A DNA stretch of 64,000 nt from Micromonospora matsumotoense (GTDB lineage: Bacteria; Actinomycetota; Actinomycetes; Mycobacteriales; Micromonosporaceae), in NCBI RefSeq assembly GCF_900091525.1, contig NZ_FMCU01000005.1:124001-188000 (forward strand). Direction: 5' to 3'. The notes below the pieces were generated by a model, which was given only the letters and a program-made list of their open reading frames with translations, was not told the origin of the DNA and searched no databases. Position numbers and translations under genes: made by a program. Positions 1-9,920 of this stretch are shown one piece after another. Numbering within the stretch: the stretch's first letter is position 1; every line of letters starts with the position of its first letter.

Positions 1-1374
1 GTCGATCAGCACCGTGTCGGCGGCCGTCCACCGGGTCGCCTTCGGCGTCCGGCCCAGCTTCGTGCCGCGCAACAGGGCCTGTTCCCCGTCGGTGAGCAGC
101 CCGTCGGCGGCGGTGGCCAGGACGTCCGGATCGCCGAGCACGGAGTGCACCAGCCCCTCCGGGGTGAGCGCCGGCCAGGCCGCGTCGAGGAAGGCGGTCA
201 CCGGGCGGGCCTTCCCCATCCGGCGCAGCCAGGCGTCGCCCGGCGACTCGGCCCGGCGGGCCTCGGCCTGGCGTTGCAGCAACCCGACCACCCGGGCCCG
301 GACCCGCTCCCGCCCGGTGTCGTACGGCAGGCCCTCCCGGCGGGTCTCCTCGATCACCCGGTGCAGCGGGTCCAGGCCGATCCGCCAGCGGAACGAGCCG
401 TCCGACACCATGATCGGTTCGGTGGGCGCGGTGATCAGGGCGTCCGCCGCGCGCCGGAGCACCCCGGCCATCCGGGGGTCGTGCTTGAGGGCGGCCACCG
501 CCGGGTCGTCGACCGCCCGGACGGGCACCCGGGCGACCAGGTCCTCCACGGTGGCCTGGGCCACCTCGACCTCGCCGAGGGCGGGCAGCACCGCCGCGAT
601 GTACGACAGGAACGCCCGGTTCGGGCCGACGATCAGCACCCCGGCCCGGCGCAGCCGCTCCCGGTGCAGATAGAGCAGGTACGCGGCGCGGTGCAGCCCG
701 ACCGCCGTCTTGCCGGTGCCCGGCGCACCCTGGACGCAGATCGAGTCGGCCAGGTCGGCCCGGACCAGCTCGTCCTGCTCGGGCTGGATGGTGGCGACGA
801 TGTCCCGCATCGGCCCGACCCGGGGACGTTCGATCTCGGCGGTGAGGATCCGGCTGGCGGTGCCCAGCTCCTCGCCCCGGTCCAGGTGCTCGTCCTCGAA
901 GCTGGTCAGCGCCCCGGCGCTGAACCCGAACCGCCGTCGTACGGCGATCCCCTGCGGGTCGCGGGCGCTGGCCCGGTAGAACGCGCGGGACACCGGGGCC
1001 CGCCAGTCCAGCACCAGCGGCTCGCCCCGCTCGTCGGTGACGTGCCGCCGGCCGACGTGGTAACCCCGGCCGGCGTGCTCGGGGTCGGTGGGGCCGAAGT
1101 CCAGCCGGCCGAAGAAGAGCGCGGTGGCCGGGTCGTCGGCCAGTTCGGCGACCCGCCGGGCCAGGTGCCGGCCGAGCTGCTCGGCGGTGTACGCGTCCCC
1201 GGCGACCTTGTCGCCGGTGGCGAAGAGCGACTGGGCGCGTTCCCGCATCCGCCGCAGGGCGAGCCGGGAGGTCTCCAGGTGGGCCTGCTCGGTACTGAGT
1301 TCTGTTTCGAGGCGGGTGGGTGCCGGCTGTGCCGGTTCGGGGTGTGTCCTGCCGCGTTCGTCGGTTGCGGGCAC
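1..1374 (-). CDS. helD: HelD-like superfamily 1 DNA helicase / RNA polymerase recycling factor (partial)
   Basis: This is the N-terminal 458 codons of a UvrD/Rep-type ATPase of the HelD family; the rest lies off the left edge. HelD proteins bind RNA polymerase and use ATP to release stalled complexes. A charged N-terminal region (about residues 25-70, LETELSTEQAHLETSRLALR) looks like the coiled-coil arm. A HelD core region (LDWRAPVSRAFYRAS) follows, then the Walker A motif GAPGTGKT at residues 216-223. The last visible residues are DTVLID, the start of Walker B. The GTG start at 1374-1372 is preceded by AGAGGA at good spacing. It is divergent from the ArsR-type gene. Family assignment is firm; the 3' end is unseen. 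Confidence 0.9.
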   Translation of the reverse strand, partial: MPATDERGRTHPEPAQPAPTRLETELSTEQAHLETSRLALRRMRERAQSLFATGDKVAGDAYTAEQLGRHLARRVAELADDPATALFFGRLDFGPTDPEHAGRGYHVGRRHVTDERGEPLVLDWRAPVSRAFYRASARDPQGIAVRRRFGFSAGALTSFEDEHLDRGEELGTASRILTAEIERPRVGPMRDIVATIQPEQDELVRADLADSICVQGAPGTGKTAVGLHRAAYLLYLHRERLRRAGVLIVGPNRAFLSYIAAVLPALGEVEVAQATVEDLVARVPVRAVDDPAVAALKHDPRMAGVLRRAADALITAPTEPIMVSDGSFRWRIGLDPLHRVIEETRREGLPYDTGRERVRARVVGLLQRQAEARRAESPGDAWLRRMGKARPVTAFLDAAWPALTPEGLVHSVLGDPDVLATAADGLLTDGEQALLRGTKLGRTPKATRWTAADTVLID

Positions 1375-1710
1375 GGTGATCCTCTTTGGCGGTCGCGATC
1401 GGCTCGCCCGCGTATCCAGGACAGGTCCTTGGCGCGTGGGGACGTCCGCTGCGGTGCTACCTCACCACGGCCGTCGAGCGGTCAACCAGCGTACGCCCTG
1501 CCCAGCCTCCCGCTCCACCCAATTTCCTCCGTCCGGGCCGGTCACGTCGAGCATGCGGTGGCAAAAGGCGGCGAGGCGCTGACCGGTGACCGCCCGTTTC
1601 CGTTCGAGATCGACACCCGCGCCCTGCTGCGTCGCCGGTAGGGGGACGCCCGCCCCTGGTGGGGCGACCGGGTGCTGGCCGGGGTCCCGGGCAGGCGGGA
1701 TCATGGGGTC
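1375..1710. other. Divergent intergenic region between helD and the ArsR-type gene
   Basis: These 336 bases must hold the promoters of two divergent genes. Reading frames cross the region on both strands, but they run in from neighbouring genes and show no domain or good ribosome site. I see no strong hairpin or clear promoter pair. Confidence 0.5.
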
Positions 1711-2292
1711 ATGACCGAGCCGCACCCCGAGCCGCGCCGGATGACGATCAGCGACCCACAGGTGATGCGGGCGCTGGCCCATCCGGCCCGAATTGCGATC
1801 ATGGAGTACCTGAGCACGCGCGCGGAGGGCGGGACGGCCACCGAGTTGGCCGAGATCACCGGGCTGTCGCCGAGCGCGACCAGCTACCACCTGCGGGCCT
1901 TGGCGAAGTTCGGCCTGGTCGAGCAGGCACCCAGCCGGGGCGACGCGCGGGAACGGGTGTGGCGCGCGTTCAGCCAGAGTTGGCTGGTCGAGGCCGGGCA
2001 GGGGGCCGGCCCGGAGGCACGGGCGGCCGAGCAGGCGCTGGTCGAGGCGCACTCGGCCCGGGACGCCGAGCGGATGCGGACGTGGCTGCGGCACGCTGCC
2101 GACGAGCCCGCCGAGTGGTATCGCGGTGCCCTGTTCAGTGACTCGTTGCTGCTGCTCACCGCCGAGGAACTGGCCGGGCTGAACGACGCGGTGATGGCGT
2201 TGTTCGAGCCGTACCGGCAGCGGAACCGGTTGGCCGACCCGCCGTCCGACGCCCGTGCCGTCGCGGCCCAGTACCGCACGATCCCCCTCTAG
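1711..2292 (+). CDS. ArsR-family winged-helix transcriptional regulator
   Basis: A 193-residue regulator with a winged HTH of the ArsR/HTH_20 type at about residues 12-85. It begins with the typical helix LAHPARIAIMEYL, then ELAEITGLSPSATSYHLRAL as the recognition part and a wing ending in RERVWR. The C-terminal half (about 90-193) is helical and may bind a ligand or mediate dimerisation; no metal-binding cysteine pair is visible. I chose ATG 1711, with GGCGGGA upstream, over ATG 1741, which has no ribosome site. The next gene, 150 bases downstream on the same strand, is an MFS exporter, so control of efflux is likely (inference). Confidence 0.85.
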   Translation: MTEPHPEPRRMTISDPQVMRALAHPARIAIMEYLSTRAEGGTATELAEITGLSPSATSYHLRALAKFGLVEQAPSRGDARERVWRAFSQSWLVEAGQGAGPEARAAEQALVEAHSARDAERMRTWLRHAADEPAEWYRGALFSDSLLLLTAEELAGLNDAVMALFEPYRQRNRLADPPSDARAVAAQYRTIPL

Positions 2293-2340
2293 AGACCCGC
2301 CTCCGCCTCCGCCCTGGCTCGGTTCGCCATGTCGCTGATG

Positions 2341-2370
2341 TAGCGGTATCGGGGCCGTCGAATACCGCTA
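2341..2370. repeat. Palindrome TAGCGGTAT-N12-ATACCGCTA, copy 1
   Basis: Perfect 9-base arms at 2341-2349 and 2362-2370 lie between the ArsR-type gene and the MFS gene. The same arms recur at 4848-4877. The copy could act as a terminator for the regulator, an operator for the exporter, or a member of a dispersed palindromic repeat family. Confidence 0.7.
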
Positions 2371-2443
2371 CATCGATGACCAAGAGTTGATCAACCATGG
2401 ATAGGGGTTGCTTCGATCAGTTGTGAAGGATTATTTTCGAAGT

Positions 2444-3886
2444 ATGTCCTTCACGATTGACGGGTCGCGCTGGTCCGACGTCTGGATCGCCGCGACCGCC
2501 CGCGGCACCACCATCTGCGGGGACTTCCTCGCCGCCACCGCCCTGGCGCTGGCTCTCCAGTCCGCCGGGGCGAGCGGCCTGGCCGTCTCCGGGCTGCTGC
2601 TGGCGGCCACCCTGCCGCTGGTGCTGTGCGCGCCGCTGGCCGGTCGGCTCGCGGACCGGGTCGACAGCCGTACCCTGCTGGTCACCGTCGGGGCGATCCA
2701 GACGGTGATCTGCGTCCTGCTCGCCTTCGCCACGCAACCGGTGGTCGTCATCGGGCTGGTCGCCCTGCTCGCCTGCGGGCTCGCCGTCACCCAGCCCTGC
2801 CTGGCGGCGCTGCTGCCGGCGATGGTCCGCCCCGGCGACCTGCCCCGGGCCAGCGCCGTCAGCCAGACCGCCGGCTCGCTCGGTGCCCTCGCCGGGCCGG
2901 TGCTCGCCGGGCTGCTGGTCGGGGAGTTCGGCACCCGCGTACCGCTGCTGTTGGACGCCGTCAGTTACCTGGCGCTGGTCGGCGCGGGCCTGCTGCTGCG
3001 CACCCGGCGGGGTGGCCGACGGACGGTGACCGCGACCGTCGGCACCGGTCCCGCCCCGGCCTGGCGGCTGCGCGCGGACCCGCTGATGCTCGCCCTGGTG
3101 GTCAGCACGGCGGCGGTGATCACCGCCATCGGCGGCATCAACGTGGTCGAGGTGTTCTTCATCCGGGAGACGCTGGACTCCTCGGCCACCGTCTACGGCC
3201 TGGTCGGGGCGGCCTGGATGGCCGGCATGCTGCCCGGCAGTTGGCTGGCCGCGCGGGTGGCCCGCCGGCTCACCGACGACGGTGCACTCGTCCAGGGGGT
3301 GCTCGCCACGCTCGCCGGGTGCAGCCTGGTGGTGGTGCTCGCCGCGACCGTGCCGACGGCGGCGCTGCTGGTGCCGCTCTGGCTGATCGGCGGCGCGGCC
3401 AACGGCGGTGACAACGTCTTCACCAACGTGCTGACCGCCCGGCGGGTACCCGAGGCGCTGCGGGCCCGCGCGTACGCCGTCATCGGCGCGGCCGTCCAGG
3501 GCGGCTCGATGGCCGGCTATCTGATCGGCGGCGCGTTGCTGGCGGTGCTCCCATCGCGCCCGCTGATCGCCGCCTTCGGGATCGCCGGTCTGCTGGTGGT
3601 GCTGGCGTGCGTGCCGGTGGTCACCCGGGCGGTGCGTCGCTCCCGCCCCGACCCGCTCACCTCGACGTGGATCGGGGACGGGCCACCGCTGTCGGGGACC
3701 GTCGAACCGACGCGGGTCGGGGGCCCGGGGGCGGTGTCGGCCGGGGGCGTGGGGCCGGCGCGGGCCGGGAACGGTGGGCCGACGCCGGGGGACGTCGGTG
3801 CGGTGGGGGCGGGCCCGCCGGTCGAGGCAGGCCCTCCGACGAGGGGAGACGGTGCGGGCTTGGCCACTCCCCGGGGCTCCCGGTGA
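2444..3886 (+). CDS. MFS exporter (EntS / MFS_3-like)
   Basis: A 480-residue membrane protein of the major facilitator superfamily with about 12 hydrophobic segments. A motif-A-like loop (GRLADRVDSRTLL) sits between segments 2 and 3. The layout resembles EntS/MefA-type drug or siderophore exporters. The last 70 or so residues (after VTRAVRRSRPDP) form a hydrophilic Gly/Pro/Val-rich tail with no membrane segment. ATG 2444 starts just before the first likely helix; GTG 2423 and TTG 2408 are possible upstream starts. GAAGGA lies 14 bases upstream, a little far. The 5' flank (2400-2450) is unusually AT-rich. Substrate unknown; likely controlled by the ArsR-type neighbour. Confidence 0.85.
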   Translation: MSFTIDGSRWSDVWIAATARGTTICGDFLAATALALALQSAGASGLAVSGLLLAATLPLVLCAPLAGRLADRVDSRTLLVTVGAIQTVICVLLAFATQPVVVIGLVALLACGLAVTQPCLAALLPAMVRPGDLPRASAVSQTAGSLGALAGPVLAGLLVGEFGTRVPLLLDAVSYLALVGAGLLLRTRRGGRRTVTATVGTGPAPAWRLRADPLMLALVVSTAAVITAIGGINVVEVFFIRETLDSSATVYGLVGAAWMAGMLPGSWLAARVARRLTDDGALVQGVLATLAGCSLVVVLAATVPTAALLVPLWLIGGAANGGDNVFTNVLTARRVPEALRARAYAVIGAAVQGGSMAGYLIGGALLAVLPSRPLIAAFGIAGLLVVLACVPVVTRAVRRSRPDPLTSTWIGDGPPLSGTVEPTRVGGPGAVSAGGVGPARAGNGGPTPGDVGAVGAGPPVEAGPPTRGDGAGLATPRGSR

Positions 3887-4771
<885 letters not shown>

Positions 4772-4847
4772 CTTCCCGGCCAGGCCGACGGTCTCCGCCC
4801 CGGCCCCTCGTCGACCCGGCGTGCCCTGACGGTCTTGTGGGGCGCCA

Positions 4848-4877
4848 TAGCGGTATCCACGATCGGGGATACCGCTA
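4848..4877. terminator. Palindrome TAGCGGTATCC-N8-GGATACCGCTA, copy 2 (possible bidirectional terminator)
   Basis: Perfect 11-base arms (4848-4858 and 4867-4877) sit between the convergent ends of mqnA and the serine-hydrolase gene. The position suits a terminator for both. The arms match the palindrome at 2341-2370, so it may equally be a repeated element. Confidence 0.6.
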
Positions 4878-4931
4878 CTTCAGCGAACCGGAGTCGATCA
4901 GCGGCAGCGACCGTGGGTCGGTCGACCCGGT

Positions 4932-5879
4932 TCAGGTGGCGGGCTGGAGCAGGGCCTCGGTGATCTTCTGGCAGTTCTTCATGCCGTAGTCGTAGCCCAG
5001 GTTGATCGGGTAGCGGACCATCACGCCCATCGTCCAGGTGCTGCCGATGGCCAGGCAGTTGATGTGCATCTCCTGCTCGCGGGTCCGGTCGATCCAGCCG
5101 TTCTTGATGGCGATCTTCTTCTGCTCGGCCGCCGGGAACGCCTTGCGGATGCCGAAGTCACCGGAGCCCCGGACCAGCTTCATCTCGTTGATCAGCCACT
5201 TGGTCCAGGTGGGGCCGGCGGCGCGGCCGTCGGCGATGCAGTTGCCGAGCCGGGCGGCGTCGCGGGGGGAGAGGTTGGTCCGGCTCCAGCCGCCGTCGGC
5301 GGCCACGCTGCTGTCGGTCAGCTTGCAGGTCGAGATCAGCCGCTTGATCGACGCGGACCGGCCGACGCCGTTGTAGAACTGCTCGGCCCGGGTGTTGTCG
5401 CTGTCCCGGATGATCTTGGTGGCGTCGGCGAGCTTGGCGTCGCTCGGGGTCTGCCCCGCCTCGGCCGCCCGGCGCAGGTAGTCGGCGACGATCCACGACT
5501 TGATCAGCGAGGCGGTGGTGCTGGTCTCGCCCATGTTGTCCGAGCCGATGATCTTGCCGGTCCGGCGGTCCAGGACGCTCCAGGCGTACCAGCCCCGGAT
5601 GTCGAGGTCGAGGTCCCGGTCGGCGAAGGGCAGCGGCGTCAGCGAGGGAGTCGGGGACGGTGCGGGGGTGGGGCGGTCGTGCCGGTCGGCCGCCGAGTCG
5701 GAGCGGGCCGCGCTGGACGAGTCACCCCAGCGCGAGGCGGCGGTGGACTCCAGCGGCGAGCCGGGCAGCAACCGCAGCGAGACCAGCACCAGACCGATCA
5801 GGATCGCGGCCACGGCGACCAGCTTCACCGGCTGGTTGTCGTGCCGGCCGCGCCGCCTGCCCCGCCGGCTGCCCGCCAT
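4932..5879 (-). CDS. Membrane-anchored serine hydrolase, class A beta-lactamase fold (paralogue 1)
   Basis: A 315-residue protein: a basic N-terminus, one membrane segment at about residues 17-38, a Pro/Ser-rich linker (60-85), then an extracellular domain. The domain carries beta-lactamase-like signatures: SLIK (124-127, SxxK nucleophile motif), SDN (160-162) and KNG (259-261) in place of KTG. Several cysteines (about 185, 213, 275 and near the C-terminus) suggest disulfides. I do not see a clear omega-loop Glu, so beta-lactamase activity is doubtful; a penicillin-interacting or DD-peptidase-like role is possible. ATG 5879 overlaps the TGA of the upstream paralogue (TGATG), implying translational coupling. 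Confidence 0.75.
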   Translation of the reverse strand: MAGSRRGRRRGRHDNQPVKLVAVAAILIGLVLVSLRLLPGSPLESTAASRWGDSSSAARSDSAADRHDRPTPAPSPTPSLTPLPFADRDLDLDIRGWYAWSVLDRRTGKIIGSDNMGETSTTASLIKSWIVADYLRRAAEAGQTPSDAKLADATKIIRDSDNTRAEQFYNGVGRSASIKRLISTCKLTDSSVAADGGWSRTNLSPRDAARLGNCIADGRAAGPTWTKWLINEMKLVRGSGDFGIRKAFPAAEQKKIAIKNGWIDRTREQEMHINCLAIGSTWTMGVMVRYPINLGYDYGMKNCQKITEALLQPAT

Positions 5880-6865
5880 CAGAGCTTCCCGACGGGTTGC
5901 TGCGGCACCTTGAGCGCGGCACCGGGCTGCGGGGTGACCAACTGGGTGGCGACGCTGGCGCACACCTTCGCACCGTACGCCAGTCCGCGCGAGCGGGGGT
6001 ATCGCAACATCACGGCGAGGCTCCACTTGTCGGTGACGGCGAGGCAGCTGACGTGCCAGTTGCCGTCGTAGCTGAGGACGGTCCAGCCGTTCTTCATGGC
6101 GACCGGACCCTGCGCCTTGATCTCGGCGGGCAGGCCGTCGATGACCCCCCACCTGCCGCCGCCGGAGCGGGCCTGCTGCTTGGTCACGCTGCCCCGGACC
6201 TGGGCCATCTCGTTCAGCACCCACTTGGTCCACTTGGGGCCGGCGGCCTTGCCGTCGGCGATGCAGTCACCGAGTCGGGTGGCGTCGCGGGGGGACATCC
6301 GGGTGAAGCTCCACCAGCCCTCGTAACCGGGGACGTTGCCGCGCTTGGTGTCGGTGAGGCCGCAGATCCTGATCGCCCGAATGAGCACCTGGCTGGGCTG
6401 GCCACCCGGCAGGGGCTTGTACGACCCGCCGGCCGCCGAGTAGACCCGGTTGGCCGCGTCGTCGTTGCTGTCCCGGATGGCCAGGCTGGCGTTCTTCTTC
6501 ATCGCCGCCGGCGGCTCCTTGTCGCCGAGTTGGCGCAGGTAGTCGGCGACGATCCAGACCTTGAACATCGACTCGGTGGAGCTGGTCGAGGTCATGTTCC
6601 TCGAGCCCGAGAGCTCGCCGGTCTTGCGGTCCATCAGGGCCCAGCTGAAGAACGCCCCCTTGAAGTCCACCGCGACCGGAGCGGCGGCCAGGGTGGGGGC
6701 CGGCGGCGCGGTGGGCGCGGGGGCGGGCACCTTCTCCGCCGTGCCGCCGCCGATGCCGCCGGTCGCGTCGTCGCCGGAGAGCTTGGCGTACGCGGCCGGC
6801 ACCAGCAGGCCGGTGCCGAGCAGTACCGCCAGAACGGCGAGCACCATGATCACGCGAGATCGCAT
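5879..6865 (-). CDS. Secreted or anchored serine hydrolase, class A beta-lactamase fold (paralogue 2)
   Basis: A 328-residue paralogue of the downstream gene. It has an N-terminal hydrophobic segment (residues 5-26, ending in AAYA, a possible signal peptidase site), an Ala/Pro linker (about 45-65) and a beta-lactamase-like domain. Motifs are SMFK (99-102), SND (133-135, altered from SDN) and KNG (258-260). The shared blocks MSPRDATRLGDCIADG and KWTKWVLNEM match the neighbour closely, showing an old tandem duplication. Cysteines are conserved between the pair. It is the first gene of a two-gene operon, divergent from paaA. Enzymatic role uncertain. Confidence 0.75.
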   Translation of the reverse strand: MRSRVIMVLAVLAVLLGTGLLVPAAYAKLSGDDATGGIGGGTAEKVPAPAPTAPPAPTLAAAPVAVDFKGAFFSWALMDRKTGELSGSRNMTSTSSTESMFKVWIVADYLRQLGDKEPPAAMKKNASLAIRDSNDDAANRVYSAAGGSYKPLPGGQPSQVLIRAIRICGLTDTKRGNVPGYEGWWSFTRMSPRDATRLGDCIADGKAAGPKWTKWVLNEMAQVRGSVTKQQARSGGGRWGVIDGLPAEIKAQGPVAMKNGWTVLSYDGNWHVSCLAVTDKWSLAVMLRYPRSRGLAYGAKVCASVATQLVTPQPGAALKVPQQPVGKL

Positions 6866-7236
6866 GAGTGGGTGAACTCCAGATGTCAGGGCCGGGGGGA
6901 CCGGCTGTTTCCGAGGGTGTCGGCTCGATCGCCGAGGCCGGGGGGTATGGCCTCTGTCTCGGGTGGCGATCGTCGGCAGCCGATCGGTGGTGACCGGGGA
7001 AGTCTACGTCCGGACAGCCGACGCGCCAGAATCCGACGCACGGCAAACTGCCGGTAAGTCGAGATAAAGGCATGATATGCGGCGCTTTGTAGCATTCATC
7101 TTTGATCAGTGACCCAAGTCATAGCGGGAAGCGTGCCCTGGTGTCGACCGAGAGTGTTCGCCTGGTAACGGAAGGGGCTTCGCAAATCCTGTTACACCCT
7201 CTGGTGTCACGGGCAGCGAGCTGTAACACTTGACGA
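6866..7236. other. Divergent promoter region between the serine hydrolases and paaA
   Basis: 371 bases without a gene. The stretch 7040-7130 is AT-richer than its surroundings (for example gagataaaggcatgatatg), as expected for promoters. Near paaA there is TGTTACA at 7190-7196 and its inverted copy TGTAACA at 7222-7228. TGTTACACC (7190-7198) also forms an imperfect inverted repeat with GGTGTCACG (7203-7211). These are candidate operators for the paa genes. Confidence 0.5.
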
Positions 7237-8310
7237 ATGTATGGCAACGACTTCGCCCCGGAGGAGGACGCGCCCGGTGGTGGCCTGCTCGGTCAGGTCG
7301 AGGCCGCCGAGGTGGCGCTGCGCGAGGCGGCGGCCCGCACCCGGGAGGCTGCCCCCGCGCCCGGCGAGGATCCGGCGGCGTACTTCGCCGACGTGATCGA
7401 CGCCGACCAGAAGATCGAACCGCGCGACTGGATGCCCGACGCCTACCGCCGGACCCTGGTCCGGCAGATCGCCCAGCACGCCCACTCGGAGATCATCGGC
7501 ATGCAGCCGGAGGGGAACTGGATCAGCCGGGCCCCCTCGCTCAAGCGCAAGGCCATCCTGCTGGCCAAGGTGCAGGACGAGGCCGGTCACGGCCTCTACC
7601 TGTACGCCGCCGCCGAGACCCTGGGCGTCAGCCGGGACGAGTTGGTGGAGTTGCTGCTCGACGGCCGGCAGAAGTACAGCTCGATCTTCAACTACCCCAC
7701 CCTCACCTGGGCTGACGTGGGGGCGATCGGCTGGCTGGTGGACGGCGCGGCGATCGTCAACCAGGTCCCGCTCTGCCGCTGCTCCTACGGGCCGTACGCG
7801 CGGGCGATGATCCGGGTCTGCAAGGAGGAGTCGTTCCACCAGCGGCAGGGCTTCGAGATCCTGCACACCCTGTCGCACGGCACCCCGGCGCAGCGGGCGA
7901 TGGCACAGGACGCGCTCGACCGCTGGTGGTACCCGTCGCTGGCGATGTTCGGCCCGCCGGACGGTGACTCCACCCACTCGGCGCAGTCGATGGCCTGGAA
8001 GATCAAGCGGTTCTCCAACGACGAGCTGCGGCAGCGCTTCGTCGACATGTGCGTGCAGCAGGCGGAGATCCTCGGCCTCACCATCCCCGACCCTGACCTG
8101 CGCTGGAACGACGAGCGGCAGGCGTACGACTTCACCCAGCCGGACTACGACGAGCTGATGCGGGTGATCAAGGGGGAGGGCCCGTGCAACCGGCAGCGGA
8201 TGGAACACCGCCGCCGCGCGCACGCCGACGGCGCGTGGGTACGCGAGGCTGCCACGGCGTACGCCGCGAAGCAGCGGGCCGAGTCGCAGCGGGAGAAGGT
8301 GGCCGCGTGA
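7237..8310 (+). CDS. paaA: 1,2-phenylacetyl-CoA epoxidase subunit PaaA (catalytic)
   Basis: PaaA is the catalytic diiron subunit of the PaaABCE monooxygenase, which epoxidises the ring of phenylacetyl-CoA in aerobic phenylacetate breakdown. The 357-residue protein has the ferritin-like helical fold. Diiron ligand stretches are visible as [13 protein letters not shown] (about 110-122) and [15 protein letters not shown] (about 195-209). The adjacent paaB, paaC, paaD and paaE make the call firm. The start is ATG 7237 (MYGNDF); no Shine-Dalgarno is evident, so translation may be leaderless or weakly initiated. paaB overlaps its stop by GTGA. Confidence 0.95.
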   Translation: MYGNDFAPEEDAPGGGLLGQVEAAEVALREAAARTREAAPAPGEDPAAYFADVIDADQKIEPRDWMPDAYRRTLVRQIAQHAHSEIIGMQPEGNWISRAPSLKRKAILLAKVQDEAGHGLYLYAAAETLGVSRDELVELLLDGRQKYSSIFNYPTLTWADVGAIGWLVDGAAIVNQVPLCRCSYGPYARAMIRVCKEESFHQRQGFEILHTLSHGTPAQRAMAQDALDRWWYPSLAMFGPPDGDSTHSAQSMAWKIKRFSNDELRQRFVDMCVQQAEILGLTIPDPDLRWNDERQAYDFTQPDYDELMRVIKGEGPCNRQRMEHRRRAHADGAWVREAATAYAAKQRAESQREKVAA

Positions 8311-8618
8311 GCGCGCCCAGCGAACCACCCCGGGTCCCGGTGACCTCGCCGCTGTGGGAGGTCTTCGTCCGGGCCCGACGTGGGCTGTCACACACCCACG
8401 TCGGCAGCCTGCACGCCCCCGACGCCGAGCTGGCCCTGCACAACGCCCGCGACCTCTACACCCGCCGGCAGGAGGGGGTCTCCATCTGGGTGGTGCCGGC
8501 CGGCGCGATCATCGCGTCCAGCCCCGACGAGAAGGACTCCTTCTTCGACCCGGCCGCCGACAAGGTCTACCGCCATCCCACCTTCTACGAGGTGCCGGAC
8601 GGGGTGGACCACCTGTGA
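8307..8618 (+). CDS. paaB: 1,2-phenylacetyl-CoA epoxidase subunit PaaB
   Basis: A small 103-residue subunit of the phenylacetyl-CoA epoxidase, thought to join PaaAC heterodimers. It carries the family's conserved start of domain [20 protein letters not shown] and the block [20 protein letters not shown]. Length is normal. The start is GTG 8307, whose last two bases begin the paaA stop TGA, so the two genes are translationally coupled. It ends overlapping paaC. Confidence 0.95.
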   Translation: MSAPSEPPRVPVTSPLWEVFVRARRGLSHTHVGSLHAPDAELALHNARDLYTRRQEGVSIWVVPAGAIIASSPDEKDSFFDPAADKVYRHPTFYEVPDGVDHL

Positions 8619-9340
8619 ACGGCCCGTTCGAGTTCGCCCTCGCCCTCGGCGACGACGCGCTGGTGGCCGCCCAGCGGCTCGGCGAGTGGGCCACCCGCGC
8701 GCCCGAGATGGAGGAGGACATCGCGCTGGCCAACATCGCCCTCGACCAACTCGGCGCGGCCCGCCTGCTGCTGTCGTACGCGGGTGAGCTGGAGGGCGCC
8801 GGCCGGGACGAGGACGCGTTGGCGTTCCTGCGCGACGACCGGGAGTTCCGCAACTGTCTCCTGGTCGAGCTGCCCAACGGCGACTTCGCGATGAGCATGG
8901 TCAAGCTGCTGCTGCTCTCGGCCTACCAGGTGCCGCTCTACACCGCGCTGGCCGGCTGCGCCGACGAGCGGCTCGCCGCGATCGGCGCGAAGGCCCGCAA
9001 GGAGTCGGCCTACCACCTGGACCACTCCGCGCTGTGGGTGAAGCGGCTCGGCGACGGCACCGACGAGTCGCACCGTCGCGCCCAGGCTGCGGTGGACCAG
9101 CTCTGGCCGTACCACCACGAGCTGTTCACGGCGGACCCGGCGGCGCCGGTGGACCCGGCCACCCTGCGGGCCGACTTCGACGCGGTGGTCTCCCCGGTGC
9201 TGGCCGAGGCCACCCTGACCCGGCCGGCGACCGGCTGGACGCCGGGCGGTGGCCGGGACGGCGTCCACACCGAGCACCTGTCGTTCCTGCTGGCCGAGAT
9301 GCAGGTGCTGCACCGGGCGCATCCCGGGGCGCAGTGGTGA
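8615..9340 (+). CDS. paaC: 1,2-phenylacetyl-CoA epoxidase subunit PaaC (structural)
   Basis: A 241-residue ferritin-like subunit that pairs with PaaA and stabilises it. It shows the expected helices EMEEDIALANIALDQLGAAR and RKESAYHLDHSALWVKRLGDG. PaaC is usually about 240-250 residues, so it is complete. GTG 8615 overlaps the paaB stop (GTGA). No frameshift or disruption is visible. paaD follows after 25 bases. Confidence 0.94.
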   Translation: MNGPFEFALALGDDALVAAQRLGEWATRAPEMEEDIALANIALDQLGAARLLLSYAGELEGAGRDEDALAFLRDDREFRNCLLVELPNGDFAMSMVKLLLLSAYQVPLYTALAGCADERLAAIGAKARKESAYHLDHSALWVKRLGDGTDESHRRAQAAVDQLWPYHHELFTADPAAPVDPATLRADFDAVVSPVLAEATLTRPATGWTPGGGRDGVHTEHLSFLLAEMQVLHRAHPGAQW

Positions 9341-9365
9341 GCCGACCGGGCCGGGGGTGGCACCG

Positions 9366-9920
9366 GTGACCGACCCCAGGGCGGCCGTGGCGGCGGTGGT
9401 GGACCCGGAGATCCGGGTGATCACCATCGACGAGTTGGGCATCCTGCGGGCGGTCGACGAGGACCCGACCACCGGCCGGGTGCTCGTCACGATCACCCCC
9501 ACCTACACCGGCTGCCCGGCGATGGACGTGATCCGGGCCGACATCCGCCGGGCGCTCGCCGCCGCCGGTCATCCCGGGGCCGAGGTCCGTACCGTCTTCA
9601 GCCCGGCCTGGAGCACCGACTGGATCTCCGCCGAGGGGCGGGCGAAACTCGCCGCCGCCGGCATCGCCCCGCCGGCCCCGGTCGGCTCGGTCGGTGGTGT
9701 GCCGGCGTCGGCCGTGTCGGCGGCCCGTGTCGGGCCGGTCGGCGGTGGGCCGGCACCGGGTCGCTCGGCGGGCGTCGTGCCGCTGACCCTGGCGGTCCGC
9801 TGCCCGCGCTGCGGGTCACCGGAGACCGAGCAGGTCAGCCGGTTCGGTTCCACCGCGTGCAAGGCGCTCTGGCGCTGCCGTTCCTGCTCCGAACCCTTCG
9901 ACCACCTGAAGGCGCTGTGA
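9366..9920 (+). CDS. paaD: PaaD, iron-sulfur/metal maturation factor of the epoxidase
   Basis: PaaD belongs to the MIP18/DUF59 family and is needed for assembly of an active epoxidase. The 184-residue protein has the DUF59 domain first (VVDPEIRVITIDELGILR, then TPTYTGCPAMDVI with the conserved Cys). A Gly/Ala/Pro linker follows at about 115-140. A C-terminal zinc ribbon has two Cys pairs: CPRCGSPETEQ and CRSC, with FGSTACKALWRC between them. GTG 9366 has GGGGG eight bases upstream; GTG 9357 is an alternative. The gene ends inside the start of paaE (GTGA). Confidence 0.93.
   Translation: MTDPRAAVAAVVDPEIRVITIDELGILRAVDEDPTTGRVLVTITPTYTGCPAMDVIRADIRRALAAAGHPGAEVRTVFSPAWSTDWISAEGRAKLAAAGIAPPAPVGSVGGVPASAVSAARVGPVGGGPAPGRSAGVVPLTLAVRCPRCGSPETEQVSRFGSTACKALWRCRSCSEPFDHLKAL

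Noticed and set aside
1462..1670. Small minus-strand gene in the helD/ArsR gap
   Set aside because: The frame runs on as a shadow of the regulator gene, with no internal start having a ribosome site and no known motif.
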